DNA of 64,000 nt from Haemophilus aegyptius. GTDB taxonomy: Bacteria > Pseudomonadota > Gammaproteobacteria > Enterobacterales > Pasteurellaceae. The translations under genes and the position numbers were made by a program. Location: assembly GCF_900475885.1 (NCBI RefSeq), contig NZ_LS483429.1, forward strand, positions 1,054,001 through 1,118,000. The letters are read 5' to 3'. Under the pieces are notes generated by a model, which worked only from the letters and a program-made list of their open reading frames with translations, had not been told where the DNA came from and did no database searches. Positions 1-9,625 of the stretch are shown here, piece by piece (within the stretch, counting starts at the first letter, position 1; the number at the start of each line of letters is the position of its first letter).

Positions 1-174
1 AGTGCGGAAGAGATAAGTGCTGAAAGCATCTAAGCACGAAACTTGCCAAGAGATGAGTTCTCCCAATCTAAGAGATAGTAAGGGTTGTTGTAGACTACGA
101 CGTAGATAGGTCAGGTGTGTAAGTGTAGTGATACATTGAGCTAACAGATACTAATTGCCCGAGAGGCTTAACTA
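1..174 (+). rRNA. 23S ribosomal RNA, 3' end only
   Basis: The first ~174 bases match the conserved 3' end of bacterial 23S rRNA, including the stretch around GAAACTTGCC and the terminal GAGAGGCTTAACT. The rest of the gene lies upstream of the window. The 3' boundary is estimated from the usual end just after GGCTTAAC. Confidence 0.93.
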
Positions 175-417
175 TACAACGCTCAAGTGTTTTTGGGAGC
201 TAAGTGAAGTAAGAGATGAAAAGCGAAGCAAATAAAAGTAGAGCGGAAACCGAAGTAAAAGACTAAACAAAGAAAAGTAAATATAGAAGACTTAATAGAA
301 AGGAAATTGAGTTCAGCTTGTGACCAATAAGAACGAGTGAAAGGTAGAGTAAAGACTGAGTAACGAGAGATAAAAGAGACGAGAGATAAAAGAGAAGACG
401 AGTTATCAAAGAATTAT
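175..417 (+). other. 23S-5S rRNA internal spacer
   Basis: About 240 bases separate 23S from 5S. The spacer holds imperfect purine-rich repeats of an AGAGATAAAAGAGA type around 360-400. There is no tRNA in it. A 60-codon open frame on the minus strand is a by-product of the base composition. The spacer is presumably removed during rRNA processing. Confidence 0.75.
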
Positions 418-533
418 CTTGGCGGCGATAGTGCGGTGGACCCACCTGAGACCATACCGAACTCAGAAGTGAAACGCTGTAATGCCGATGGTAGTGTGGG
501 GTTTCCCCATGTGAGAGTAGGGCACCGCCAGGT
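418..533 (+). rRNA. 5S ribosomal RNA
   Basis: This is a full-length gammaproteobacterial 5S gene of ~116 nt. It has the conserved loop CCGAACTCAGAAGTGAAACG and complementary ends (GGCGGCGATAG near the start, GGCACCGCCA near the end). The exact ends are uncertain by 1-3 bases. Confidence 0.95.
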
Positions 534-566
534 TATCAGATACAAATCTAAATCACATAAAAACAG

Positions 567-600
567 AACCCTAGTTGAAAAGCTAGGGTTTTTGTTTTTT
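567..600 (+). terminator. rRNA operon terminator
   Basis: The 8-bp stem AACCCTAG/CTAGGGTT (567-574 with 583-590) is followed by a T-rich run to 600. It lies 35 nt after 5S and ends the rrn operon. Confidence 0.9.
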
Positions 601-1222
601 TCTAAAAATTAAAAATATTTGAATTCCTTGTAAACTTGTTGTATTGCTGTAAAAAATTTCTCTAGATTAATCTTTTAAAGGATAAATGTAATTGTCCATA
701 AATCTACAAATATATTTTAATTTTTTTAAAGTAATTAATAGCCTATATGTACTTTATTCGTACTCTTTACTATTTAGGTAATTGCTATAAATTTAAAACA
801 GAATACATTGCAATTATGTTATAAAGATGCGTTGTTGTTATATGGAAAGTTATGTTAAATTATATAAATAACTTATATTACATAATGCCTCTGTTTTAAC
901 TTTCTTCTTCATAGCTTATGCTAATGATATTCCTATAGTAGAAAAGTTAGTGAGAACAACAGGGTATCTTTTGAGGTATATTAATCGGAAAGAAAGGAAA
1001 ACTAGAAGAAATGTGTATTGACTTTGTTGTTAAGCTAGATTTTAAATTATATTTAAATTTTTAGGTAAGTTTAGTTTCTATTATGGAAAGTAATAGGGTA
1101 AAGATAAAACATAATTTTGATATTTATCTATAATTTAAGATGTCGTACTTATTTGGATTTATTATTTAAATTTGCTCTTTAAAGAATACTAAAATTAGTA
1201 TAGGAAATTATAGTTATGATAA
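601..1222. other. AT-rich intergenic region, no gene supported
   Basis: About 620 bases of very AT-rich DNA lie between the rRNA terminator and the receptor gene. No open frame has both a start and a ribosome binding site. A short plus-strand open stretch at about 872-1019 looks faintly like a signal peptide followed by ANDIPIVEKL, but has no start codon; it may be a decayed gene. Confidence 0.5.
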
Positions 1223-1246
1223 AGCCCGATTAGATTCAATCGGGCT
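1223..1246 (-). terminator. terminator of the TonB-dependent receptor gene
   Basis: AGCCCGATT (1223-1231) pairs with AATCGGGCT (1238-1246), 8 bases past the receptor stop codon on the minus strand. The trailing T run is short, so it may also stabilise the mRNA end. Confidence 0.7.
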
Positions 1247-1253
1247 ATTTATT

Positions 1254-3491
1254 CTAAAATTTCTGAGATAGGCTAAATTTGATATTCCTACCTGTTCCAG
1301 AAGCCAATTCGCCTAGATAAGGGTTGTATGCTCGATTGAATAAATTATCCACTGTAATCTTAATATTCATACCTTTAATTTTTGCAGGGCTCCAAGAAAG
1401 GAATAGGTTATGTAGGCTGTATCCTCTTGAAGCTGGCAATGACCAATATTTTGCTTCAGGGTCACCAGATAATGGCGATCGATCTTGTCTTCTTACAAAC
1501 TCAGCACGCCAACCTACCGTGAGATAATATTTTGGAACATTGAAACCTAAAGTAGCAGTTGCCTTTCTAGGGGGGATTTCTGCAATCCATGTTGAGGTTT
1601 TACCCCATGGGTTTCTTGGTGAGGTGTCACGTTTTCCTTTTACATAAGAATATGTTATCTCACCAAATAAATAAGTGGATTGATAATAAGCTTCTAACTC
1701 TGCACCTTGAATAACATAACCTGGCAAATTACGATAATTTCCAATGGGTTTAGGACAAACATGATTGGTATTTGCAGCATTGCCTACACAATTAACTCCT
1801 CTGGTTTTAAATATTTCATTTTTACCACGGTGGTAAAAATAAGTAGTTCTAAATTGAAAAGCATCATTTTCCTGAAATAGATGATTGAGAGTAATAATTC
1901 CACCCACTCTCGTTTGATTAATCATTTCTTTTTCTAAATTTAAAGAGGTTGCTGTTACAGGCCCAGAAGATTGCTTATATTGCGTCTCATATTGTTCATC
2001 AATAACAGGTGCACGCCAAGTTCTACTAAAATTTGTAAATAAACTTAAATAATGGTTTACATCATACTTAAGACCTAAATAATAAGACCAGCCATTATAA
2101 TTTTTCTGACTATAATTATGCCCTGCAGATATATCATTATATTGTGGTGCTAAATTTTTCTGCCCTATATTATTGATATGGTCATAACGCACTCCTGTGC
2201 TAAAAATTATATTCTTCCATTTTATTTGATCTTGTAAATAAAATGCTTGTGTATACTGGCGTCCAGAAGGCATATAATAAGGTTGGAAATAGCCATAATT
2301 ATAGGTTTTATCTTTCATCTTCCCTTTGTGATACATTAAAGTATTTCTTGTGTTTTTTAACCATTGCAAACCAAATAATAGTTCATGCCGAGTGCTTTTA
2401 ATATTAAAAGTACTCGTGTTATTTATATCAAAAGTAAGATCTGAATAAGTTATCCAGCTTTGATTACCGAGTGTACCCAGAAATACAGAAGGGGCTTTTT
2501 CGGGGCGAGTATCATTTTGTGTGGTTTTACTGTAGCTGAACTGAGTAGATAAGTTAATCCATGGGTTATTTTCAGGTAGATAGTTGTATTTTAATGTGTA
2601 ATTTTCATCTTTTTGATCTCGATAAACCAGTTTACGTTTCCACGCAATATCAGCACCGAAACGCATTATCTCATCCGAACTTGGTTTAGGTAGGATATCT
2701 CTTTTTGCTGCGAAAGGCTCCCAGCCTTTATGAATACCATAAACACTCGATAATGTGAGTAAATGCTCGGGTGAAATTTGCCAATTTAATTTTATTAATC
2801 CGGTTTTTTGATTATTTTTTGAAAAAAGAATTTTGCTATTATCGGGTCTTTTATAATCGCCAGCATTTCTTACAGAACCAAATAATAATAAATCAATATT
2901 TTTTTGTTCATTTTGTAAAACTAGTGCAGTACTATAAGTTTTTTGGTTATTATTGCTATTATTTCCATACTTTAAAAAACCACCTATTTTTTGGTTTTCT
3001 TGCAAGAAATCCCTAGCATCCTTAGTTTCAAATTTTACTGTTCCAGCAAAGCCACCATTACCATATTGAGGAGAATAATTTCCTTTGTCTACTGTTACTC
3101 TTCTTAATAATTCAGGCTCAATAAAAATAGAACCCTGTTGGTATTTTTCAAAACTTTTTGTAGCCCCATCTAACTGCACTCTAACATCTTCAGCGTCACC
3201 CATTCCATTAATATTTAATGTTTGCCCACCAGGACGAAATCCGCCAGCCATGTTCACACCTGGTAAGATATTAATTAAGTTTGCTGCATTATCAGCTTGT
3301 TGTTGTTCGATATTTTTCTGTTTTAATACTGAACGACCAGGTAGTTTATTACTATCATCATTAGTGTTCACAATAATAGGTAATAACTCCTCTCTATTAG
3401 AATTAGAAGAATTTTGTTTTGCGGTTACATTTAGTTGAATACCTACAAGGGTAACTAATAAAAAGATACGTTTATTAATTAAAATATTCAT
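1254..3491 (-). CDS. hemR: TonB-dependent outer-membrane receptor, heme/hemin type
   Basis: This 745-residue protein has a signal peptide (about 1-24, ending NVTA), a TonB box (about ELLPIIVNT, 36-44), a plug domain to about 160 and a beta barrel ending in Phe. It would import heme or an iron complex across the outer membrane using TonB energy. WRAP (492-495) and LNLE (517-520) sit where heme receptors carry FRAP and NPNL, but no histidine lies between them, so the ligand is uncertain. It resembles the receptor annotated hemR (HI0113) in Rd. A Fur-box-like site just upstream suggests induction on iron starvation. No CCAA repeat is present, unlike the hgp receptors. Confidence 0.85.
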   Translation of the reverse strand: MNILINKRIFLLVTLVGIQLNVTAKQNSSNSNREELLPIIVNTNDDSNKLPGRSVLKQKNIEQQQADNAANLINILPGVNMAGGFRPGGQTLNINGMGDAEDVRVQLDGATKSFEKYQQGSIFIEPELLRRVTVDKGNYSPQYGNGGFAGTVKFETKDARDFLQENQKIGGFLKYGNNSNNNQKTYSTALVLQNEQKNIDLLLFGSVRNAGDYKRPDNSKILFSKNNQKTGLIKLNWQISPEHLLTLSSVYGIHKGWEPFAAKRDILPKPSSDEIMRFGADIAWKRKLVYRDQKDENYTLKYNYLPENNPWINLSTQFSYSKTTQNDTRPEKAPSVFLGTLGNQSWITYSDLTFDINNTSTFNIKSTRHELLFGLQWLKNTRNTLMYHKGKMKDKTYNYGYFQPYYMPSGRQYTQAFYLQDQIKWKNIIFSTGVRYDHINNIGQKNLAPQYNDISAGHNYSQKNYNGWSYYLGLKYDVNHYLSLFTNFSRTWRAPVIDEQYETQYKQSSGPVTATSLNLEKEMINQTRVGGIITLNHLFQENDAFQFRTTYFYHRGKNEIFKTRGVNCVGNAANTNHVCPKPIGNYRNLPGYVIQGAELEAYYQSTYLFGEITYSYVKGKRDTSPRNPWGKTSTWIAEIPPRKATATLGFNVPKYYLTVGWRAEFVRRQDRSPLSGDPEAKYWSLPASRGYSLHNLFLSWSPAKIKGMNIKITVDNLFNRAYNPYLGELASGTGRNIKFSLSQKF

Positions 3492-3505
3492 ATATACCCT
3501 TAAAT

Positions 3506-3524
3506 CTTAATGATAATTATTTAT
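3506..3524 (-). promoter_or_regulatory. Fur box upstream of the receptor
   Basis: The 19-mer around TAATGATAATTATT matches the Fur consensus GATAATGATAATCATTATC at about 13 of 19 positions. It lies 15-33 bp upstream of the receptor start, so iron-dependent repression is expected. Confidence 0.6.
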
Positions 3525-3606
3525 ATTTATTCTAAGTTTAACGATGATAAAAGCAAGATATTTTTACTTATATAAATTAATTGTAAGATGCAGATTTTTT
3601 ATAGCC

Positions 3607-3840
3607 AAATACAACACTCTTTTCAAACAACAAGTCATCGAATTTTATATTCAAAATGGTAAAAATTATTCACTCATCCGTAAACATTTTCAACTTGACA
3701 GTAGAACATTGTGACATTGGATTAACCAGTTTAATCATAGTAGAATCAATGGGTTAGCTGTGTTGGGTAAGACGCGAAATTACTCACTTAAATTTAAACT
3801 TAACGTGATACAAACGGTTAAAAATGGGCAATTTTTGTAG
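3607..3840 (+). pseudogene. remnant of an IS3-family transposase OrfA
   Basis: Reading from 3607 gives a helix-turn-helix OrfA-like protein (starts KYNTLFKQQVIEFYIQNGKN, later HWINQFNHS). An in-frame TGA at 3712-3714 interrupts it and a TAG ends it at 3840. There is no start codon, no OrfB and no recognisable terminal inverted repeats. It is a solo decayed fragment next to the gst 3' end, and its sequence is of the OrfA type common in Haemophilus. Confidence 0.75.
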
Positions 3841-3851
3841 AAACTTCCTGT

Positions 3852-4481
3852 TTATACTTTTAGTTCTTCAATTTTTCTCACATTTTCGACAGCTTGATCA
3901 GTCTCAACACGTTGTATAAAAGCCGAAAGTTGTGTTAAGTGGCTGAAATCAATTTTGACTGCTCTGCACCAGTTTAGCATAATGTAAAGATAGGCATCTG
4001 CAACGGAAATATCTTCTCCAAAATAAATGTGACTTTCTAAATGCTCATTTGCGACTGCAAGTTGATCTAAAATTTGCTCTACTGCTTGTTGGCGAATAGT
4101 GTGTGCAAGTGTTTCGTTATCTTTTGCATAGTTTGGCAAACGGAACAGAGGCACAAATGATTTATGCACATCGGAATTAAAAAATGCTAACCAGCGAGCT
4201 GCTTTGGCTTTATCACGTACGGTTTTGCTACCAAATAATTTTGAATTAGGATAAAGTTCATCTAAATAGTGCAAAATCGCTTGGTTCTGCGAAAGAACTA
4301 AATCGCCATCAACTAATACAGGTACTGCCCCGCGTGGATTCAATGATAAAAATTCAGGTGATTTAATTAACTCACGAGTGACAGGTTCAAATTCATAATC
4401 AGCATTTTCACGTATTTTTACCCACTCTAATGCCACATGTGGAACAAATGAACACGCACCAATTAAACCATATAATTTCAT
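3852..4481 (-). CDS. glutathione S-transferase, beta-class type
   Basis: This 209-residue protein has an N-terminal thioredoxin-fold domain (1-80) and a helical C-terminal domain. Cys10 sits where beta-class bacterial GSTs carry their catalytic cysteine. NPRGAVPVL (cis-Pro loop) and [10 protein letters not shown] (glutathione gamma-glutamyl contact) are present. It would conjugate or reduce electrophiles with glutathione in the cytosol. It is probably monocistronic: serS upstream has its own terminator. It corresponds to HI0111 of Rd. Confidence 0.88.
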   Translation of the reverse strand: MKLYGLIGACSFVPHVALEWVKIRENADYEFEPVTRELIKSPEFLSLNPRGAVPVLVDGDLVLSQNQAILHYLDELYPNSKLFGSKTVRDKAKAARWLAFFNSDVHKSFVPLFRLPNYAKDNETLAHTIRQQAVEQILDQLAVANEHLESHIYFGEDISVADAYLYIMLNWCRAVKIDFSHLTQLSAFIQRVETDQAVENVRKIEELKV

Positions 4482-4765
4482 AAAATACTCCTGTTGGTTT
4501 ATGAGCTATTGATGGAATTATACTGTTTTATACGTGGAATATCTAACTTATTAAAATTGCTTCTTACTCTTGTTTAATCGTAAAGTGAACTAATATTATA
4601 ACAATTTAGATACTTTGATATGTTTTTTAGAGTAATGCTCTGGATATTGATGTCAATTGAAAGATAAATTTTCTATGTTATAGATATAATTTTATAATAG
4701 AATAAAGTTCCTAATTGGCTTGAATGCCAAAAAATTTAAAACAGTTATTGTAAGGCTTTGATAAT
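4482..4765. other. intergenic gap between gst and serS
   Basis: This AT-rich stretch has no plausible coding frame. It should hold the gst promoter on the minus strand, but I cannot single out convincing -35/-10 boxes. Confidence 0.5.
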
Positions 4766-4801
4766 AAAAAAGCGTGGAAATTTTAAAATCCACGCTTTTT
4801 T
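4766..4801 (-). terminator. serS terminator
   Basis: A long hairpin (about AAAAAGCGTGGA pairing with TCCACGCTTTTT) lies 15 bases after the serS stop. A/T runs on both sides make it a strong intrinsic terminator, potentially active in both directions. Confidence 0.9.
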
Positions 4802-4815
4802 ATCTTCTAGAAGGA

Positions 4816-6114
<1,299 letters not shown>

Positions 6115-6271
6115 TTACTTTTTTCGTTGAAATGAAAACAACCTTATTCTAGCGTGCTTTCTTCAAATAAACCAGTTTAAAAGCCAACGTATAAAAATAA
6201 AGAAAAATTGACCGCACTTTGTATTAGAATCCACGCCCCATTTAGTTAGTGGTGATGCTGATGCTGTTGAT

Positions 6272-6613
6272 ATGGTAAAAATTGAGCGTAAGGCGACAGA
6301 TTCTGCGTATCATGAATTTACAAAAATTCTTACTTCATCCGCTCAATTAATGGCTTTTTTAAATCAATCTGATTTTGTGAAAGCGAGAGCTAAAGTTGAA
6401 AATGAAACCGTTCAGCAAATTGCCTCGCATTTTAAGTTTTCTCAAGAAAATAATCTTAATCAATTAATTCTATCCTCTTTTGATCGTAAAGAAGTGGATC
6501 AACTTTTTGTGGAATACATTCGTTATGTGAATAATCAAGTGCGCCAAACATTAAATAATGAATTGATTACAAAATGGAAATCGTTATTTGAAAAAAGAAA
6601 AATTACGGATTAA
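6272..6613 (+). CDS. small conserved hypothetical protein, 113 aa
   Basis: The product is a soluble, mostly helical protein with no signal peptide or membrane segment. I do not recognise a functional family; it resembles a short conserved Pasteurellaceae protein. The start is uncertain: the ATG at 6272 has only a weak ribosome site, and the frame stays open upstream to 6212 (encoding ...SGDADAVD just before the ATG) without another ATG. It is transcribed divergently from serS and followed by a terminator. Confidence 0.7.
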   Translation: MVKIERKATDSAYHEFTKILTSSAQLMAFLNQSDFVKARAKVENETVQQIASHFKFSQENNLNQLILSSFDRKEVDQLFVEYIRYVNNQVRQTLNNELITKWKSLFEKRKITD

Positions 6614-6660
6614 AGATGAGCTTTATGAATACCCCAAGAAAAAATCACAAGAATAGTAGA

Positions 6661-6685
6661 AAGCCGACAAATGTCGGCTTTTTTG
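6661..6685. terminator. bidirectional terminator
   Basis: AAGCCGAC (6661-6668) pairs with GTCGGCTT (6673-6680), followed by a T run. It sits between convergent genes at 6613 and 6703. Confidence 0.88.
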
Positions 6686-6702
6686 TTGCACTGTTTTTAG
6701 TG

Positions 6703-7182
6703 TTACACCACAGGTTTTTGTCGATAAAACAATAAGCCCGGTAAAGCCAATCCAAATACTATTGCGCCTAGGATAAAACTGGTATTAATAAAGGAGCTAA
6801 TCATTTGTTCAAATAAAGCATCAGAAAAGCCAAAATGATGAATTTGTACCATTGAAATCATTGCTTTATAAGCATGAACACCGGGGATCATGGGGATAAT
6901 TGCGGCAACGGTGAAGGCTTTGGGATGGGCTAAATAACGATGGGAAAGATGCACGCCTAAAAATCCAATCACGCAAGTGGCAAAGAATGTAGCAAATACA
7001 ATAGGCATATTAATATGCAGTAATAATGTGCGTGTAACATGCCCAAGTGCGGCTAAAATTGCACAATATTTTAAGGCTTTGGGCGGTACATTAAATACTA
7101 AAGCAAAGCCCACCGCTGGAATCGCAGCAAATAGCATATCATCGAGTAATTTCAAGATAAATATTGTGATGTCTAATAACAT
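6703..7182 (-). CDS. ThrE-type exporter, small membrane subunit (DUF3815-like)
   Basis: This 159-residue integral membrane protein has about four to five hydrophobic segments and the signature PMIPGVHAYKAM typical of the second half of ThrE/YjjB-type transporters. It starts 1 base after its partner's stop (7184), so the two are surely one transcriptional unit and probably form one transporter. In other bacteria the two halves are fused as ThrE (threonine/serine export) or work as a YjjP-YjjB succinate exporter. The substrate here cannot be read from sequence. Confidence 0.85.
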   Translation of the reverse strand: MLLDITIFILKLLDDMLFAAIPAVGFALVFNVPPKALKYCAILAALGHVTRTLLLHINMPIVFATFFATCVIGFLGVHLSHRYLAHPKAFTVAAIIPMIPGVHAYKAMISMVQIHHFGFSDALFEQMISSFINTSFILGAIVFGLALPGLLFYRQKPVV

Positions 7183-7183
7183 T

Positions 7184-7954
7184 TTAATGCCCCCAAGTTG
7201 TAATATGTAATAGGCTTAAAGCGAATACAATACCAAGACATGCGCCAAAAGTGAGAACAGTCGCAATCGTCCAACGGCCTAATCCCATATTCACATAACC
7301 TTTTAATATATCCGCCAAAGAATTAATCAGCGGAAACCCTGGCACAAGTAATAACACACTAGATGCTAAGGCAATTTGAGGATTGTTACCTAAGTTATAT
7401 TTTAAGCTCACGCCAGAAATCAGCGAGGCGACGAAAGAGGTGATGGAAAAGACGATAAGGGGATTATAGTGCCGTTTAGAAAATTCTTGTCGCACAAACA
7501 TTGCAATGGCGGCTGCCACAAAGGTGATGCCGCAAATTATCCAATCGCCACCAGATAAATGGGCGAATGCTGCACAAGATAAGCCAATCATGAATACAAC
7601 TAACCATCGGTTATATTTAAGCGGTTTTAATTGATCCAGTTTTCTTTGTGCGATCTCTAAGTCATACAAATGATTCTCAACGGCAATCACAATGCGTTGA
7701 ACATCAGTAACCATTTGCATATTAATGCCTTTATCTGTATTTTTTCGTGCGGTAGTAATGCAATGATTATCTGATAAGGTCGTCAGCACCACCGCATTTG
7801 CCGTAAGCGCACATTCTACACTTTCTACGCCAAGTGCCACGCCTAAACGCTGCGCCATTTGTACCACCACGGTACTTTCTGCCCCATGTTGTAACAAGAG
7901 CAGTGCCGTTTGTACGCACACGCGAGTCACCGCCCGTTGATATTCGTGTTCCAT
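7184..7954 (-). CDS. ThrE-type exporter, large subunit (DUF1212, YjjP-like)
   Basis: I place the start at the ATG at 7954 (MEHEYQRAV), which has an AGAAGAAAG ribosome site; an open frame continues 36 codons further but runs into an uptake-sequence pair. The 256-residue product has a soluble N-terminal domain (1-125) with a conserved ThrE signature and then about five membrane helices, including the LLLVPGFPLINSLADILKG segment. With the downstream 159-aa gene it forms a split ThrE-like efflux system for amino acids or organic acids. Confidence 0.85.
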   Translation of the reverse strand: MEHEYQRAVTRVCVQTALLLLQHGAESTVVVQMAQRLGVALGVESVECALTANAVVLTTLSDNHCITTARKNTDKGINMQMVTDVQRIVIAVENHLYDLEIAQRKLDQLKPLKYNRWLVVFMIGLSCAAFAHLSGGDWIICGITFVAAAIAMFVRQEFSKRHYNPLIVFSITSFVASLISGVSLKYNLGNNPQIALASSVLLLVPGFPLINSLADILKGYVNMGLGRWTIATVLTFGACLGIVFALSLLHITTWGH

Positions 7955-8025
7955 ATCTTTCTTCTCTATCAAAATATACCTAGAAAGAATTATAAAAATC
8001 TTTTCTAAAAAATGCGCAAAAAAAG

Positions 8026-8059
8026 AACCGCACTTATGATCCAAGTCAAAAGTGCGGTT
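8026..8059. terminator. inverted DNA-uptake sequence pair
   Basis: AACCGCACTT (8026-8035) and AAGTGCGGTT (8050-8059) are inverted copies of the Haemophilus uptake core. They sit between the CorB-like gene stop and the next gene and can fold as a weak terminator. Confidence 0.75.
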
Positions 8060-8082
8060 CAATTTGGCGGAGTTTTTTATGA

Positions 8083-9345
8083 TTAAAGTTTGAGGACTTT
8101 CGCCTGTTTTATCATATTATCGCCCACTTCAAGAATAGTGATTAGCAAACCATCAATTTCGCAAATCGTACCTTCGTCGGGTATTTCCTCTAAGTGTTCT
8201 AAGATTAAACCATTAAAAGTACGAGCATCTTCTGTATCTAATTCCCAGTTAAACATTTTGTTGAGATCGCGTAGATTAGCGGAGCCATCGATAATCATTG
8301 AACCATCAGACTGTTGAATTACTTCTTCGTCAATGCTTGGGGCTGTGGAAGTGGTAAAATCCCCAACGATTTCCTCCAAAATATCCTCCAAAGTTATAAG
8401 CCCTTTAATATCGCCGTATTCATCTACAACTAAGCCAATTCGCTCTTTATTTGTACGGAAATTTGCAAGTTGCGTTTTTAATGGCGTGCTTTCAGGAATG
8501 AAATACACTTCATCTGCGGCACGAATTAAGGTTTCTTTGGTAAATTCATTTTTTTCAAGGAGCAAGCGGAATGCTTCACGCACGCGCAAAATGCCAAGTA
8601 CTTGTTCATCAAGGCTACTTTTATAAAGTACAACACGATTGTGTGCGGCGTGATTGAGCTGGCGCATAATAGCTCGCCAATCATCATCAATATTTATACC
8701 GCCGATTTCGTTGCGGGGAACCATAATGTCATCAACGGTGACTGTCTCCATATCCAAAATAGACAGCAACATTTGTGGATGTTGTTCATTTGGTGTTGCT
8801 TCGCCTGCTTCTGACACAATACTACGCAGTTCTTCACTACTAATTACTTGTTTTTGCATATCAAGTTTTAACCCTACTATTTGCATCAAGGATTTAGTAA
8901 AAATATTCATTAACCAAACGAGCGGATAAAAGATTTTAAGCAATGAAGTTAAAATATGACTTGAAAAAAAACTCACTTTTTCTGCGTGCATTGCGGCCAC
9001 AGTTTTGGGGAATATTTCAGAAAATACGAGCATTACGAAAGTGAGCAAACCCGTTGCAATCGCCACGCCGGCATCGCCATATAAACGCATACCAATTACT
9101 GTTGCAATTGCAGATGCGCTGATATTCACAAGGTTATTAAAAATAAGAATAAAACTTAACAAGGTATCTGGCTTTTCGAGCAGTTTTTCCGCTTTTTTCG
9201 CGCCTTTATTGCCTTGTTCAGATAGAAAACGAAGACGATATTTATTGAGGGAGAGTAGTCCAGTTTCAGAACCAGAAAAATAGGCTGATAAAACTAAACA
9301 GATAATAAGAATAATAAATAAAGTACTAAGGGGAATGCTATCCAA
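8083..9345 (-). CDS. corB: CorB/HlyC-CorC family membrane protein (CNNM/DUF21-CBS)
   Basis: The product has an N-terminal DUF21 membrane domain (three to four helices, with SAYFSGSETGLLSLN near the start), a pair of CBS domains and a C-terminal CorC_HlyC domain. The family is linked to Mg2+/Co2+ efflux or sensing at the inner membrane. I choose a TTG start at 9345 (reads MDSIPLS, 420 aa) because AAGGA lies 7 bases upstream and the E. coli homologue YfjD/CorB begins at the same place. A longer reading to 9375 would overlap an uptake-sequence hairpin. It is divergent from ffh, as in E. coli. Confidence 0.88.
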   Translation of the reverse strand: MDSIPLSTLFIILIICLVLSAYFSGSETGLLSLNKYRLRFLSEQGNKGAKKAEKLLEKPDTLLSFILIFNNLVNISASAIATVIGMRLYGDAGVAIATGLLTFVMLVFSEIFPKTVAAMHAEKVSFFSSHILTSLLKIFYPLVWLMNIFTKSLMQIVGLKLDMQKQVISSEELRSIVSEAGEATPNEQHPQMLLSILDMETVTVDDIMVPRNEIGGINIDDDWRAIMRQLNHAAHNRVVLYKSSLDEQVLGILRVREAFRLLLEKNEFTKETLIRAADEVYFIPESTPLKTQLANFRTNKERIGLVVDEYGDIKGLITLEDILEEIVGDFTTSTAPSIDEEVIQQSDGSMIIDGSANLRDLNKMFNWELDTEDARTFNGLILEHLEEIPDEGTICEIDGLLITILEVGDNMIKQAKVLKL

Positions 9346-9373
9346 GGGAAAATCCTTTTGTTCGTTAATCAAC

Positions 9374-9405
9374 AAAAAGTGCGGTCATTTTTTACCGCAC
9401 TTTTT
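9374..9405. terminator. inverted DNA-uptake sequence pair upstream of the CorB-like gene
   Basis: AAAAAGTGCGGT (9374-9385) and ACCGCACTTTTT (9394-9405) form a strong hairpin between divergent genes. No transcript obviously ends here, so its role may be DNA uptake only. Confidence 0.7.
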
Positions 9406-9625
9406 ACCTGTTATTTGATTTTGCTAAATCAAATGGCTACTCAAATAGCCAAGAGTGAGCAGGATGATACCCGAAATTGGCTAAATAATCATTCTTTTTC
9501 CTTATGTCCTATACTTTCTTTATGAAATTGCCTACTCAAAAAGTCATTTTCATTTGAAATGATGAAAAACGCCTAAATTTCGGTATAATCAGCACAATTT
9601 TTTAAGAAAAACAGGATTGTTAGCC

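Noticed and set aside
263-445. 60-codon minus-strand ORF of Leu/Ser-rich residues in the rRNA spacer
   Set aside because: It overlaps 5S rRNA and the spacer; composition reflects purine-rich repeats. No ribosome site.
872-1019. Possible secreted peptide reading ...FFFIAYANDIPIVEKL
   Set aside because: No start codon in frame and no ribosome site; kept only as a note on possible decay.
3607-3840. Functional insertion sequence
   Set aside because: OrfA has an internal stop, OrfB and terminal repeats are missing.
8333-9283. Plus-strand ORFs of 75-97 codons opposite the CorB-like gene
   Set aside because: Mirror frames of a well-supported membrane protein gene; no ribosome sites or family marks.
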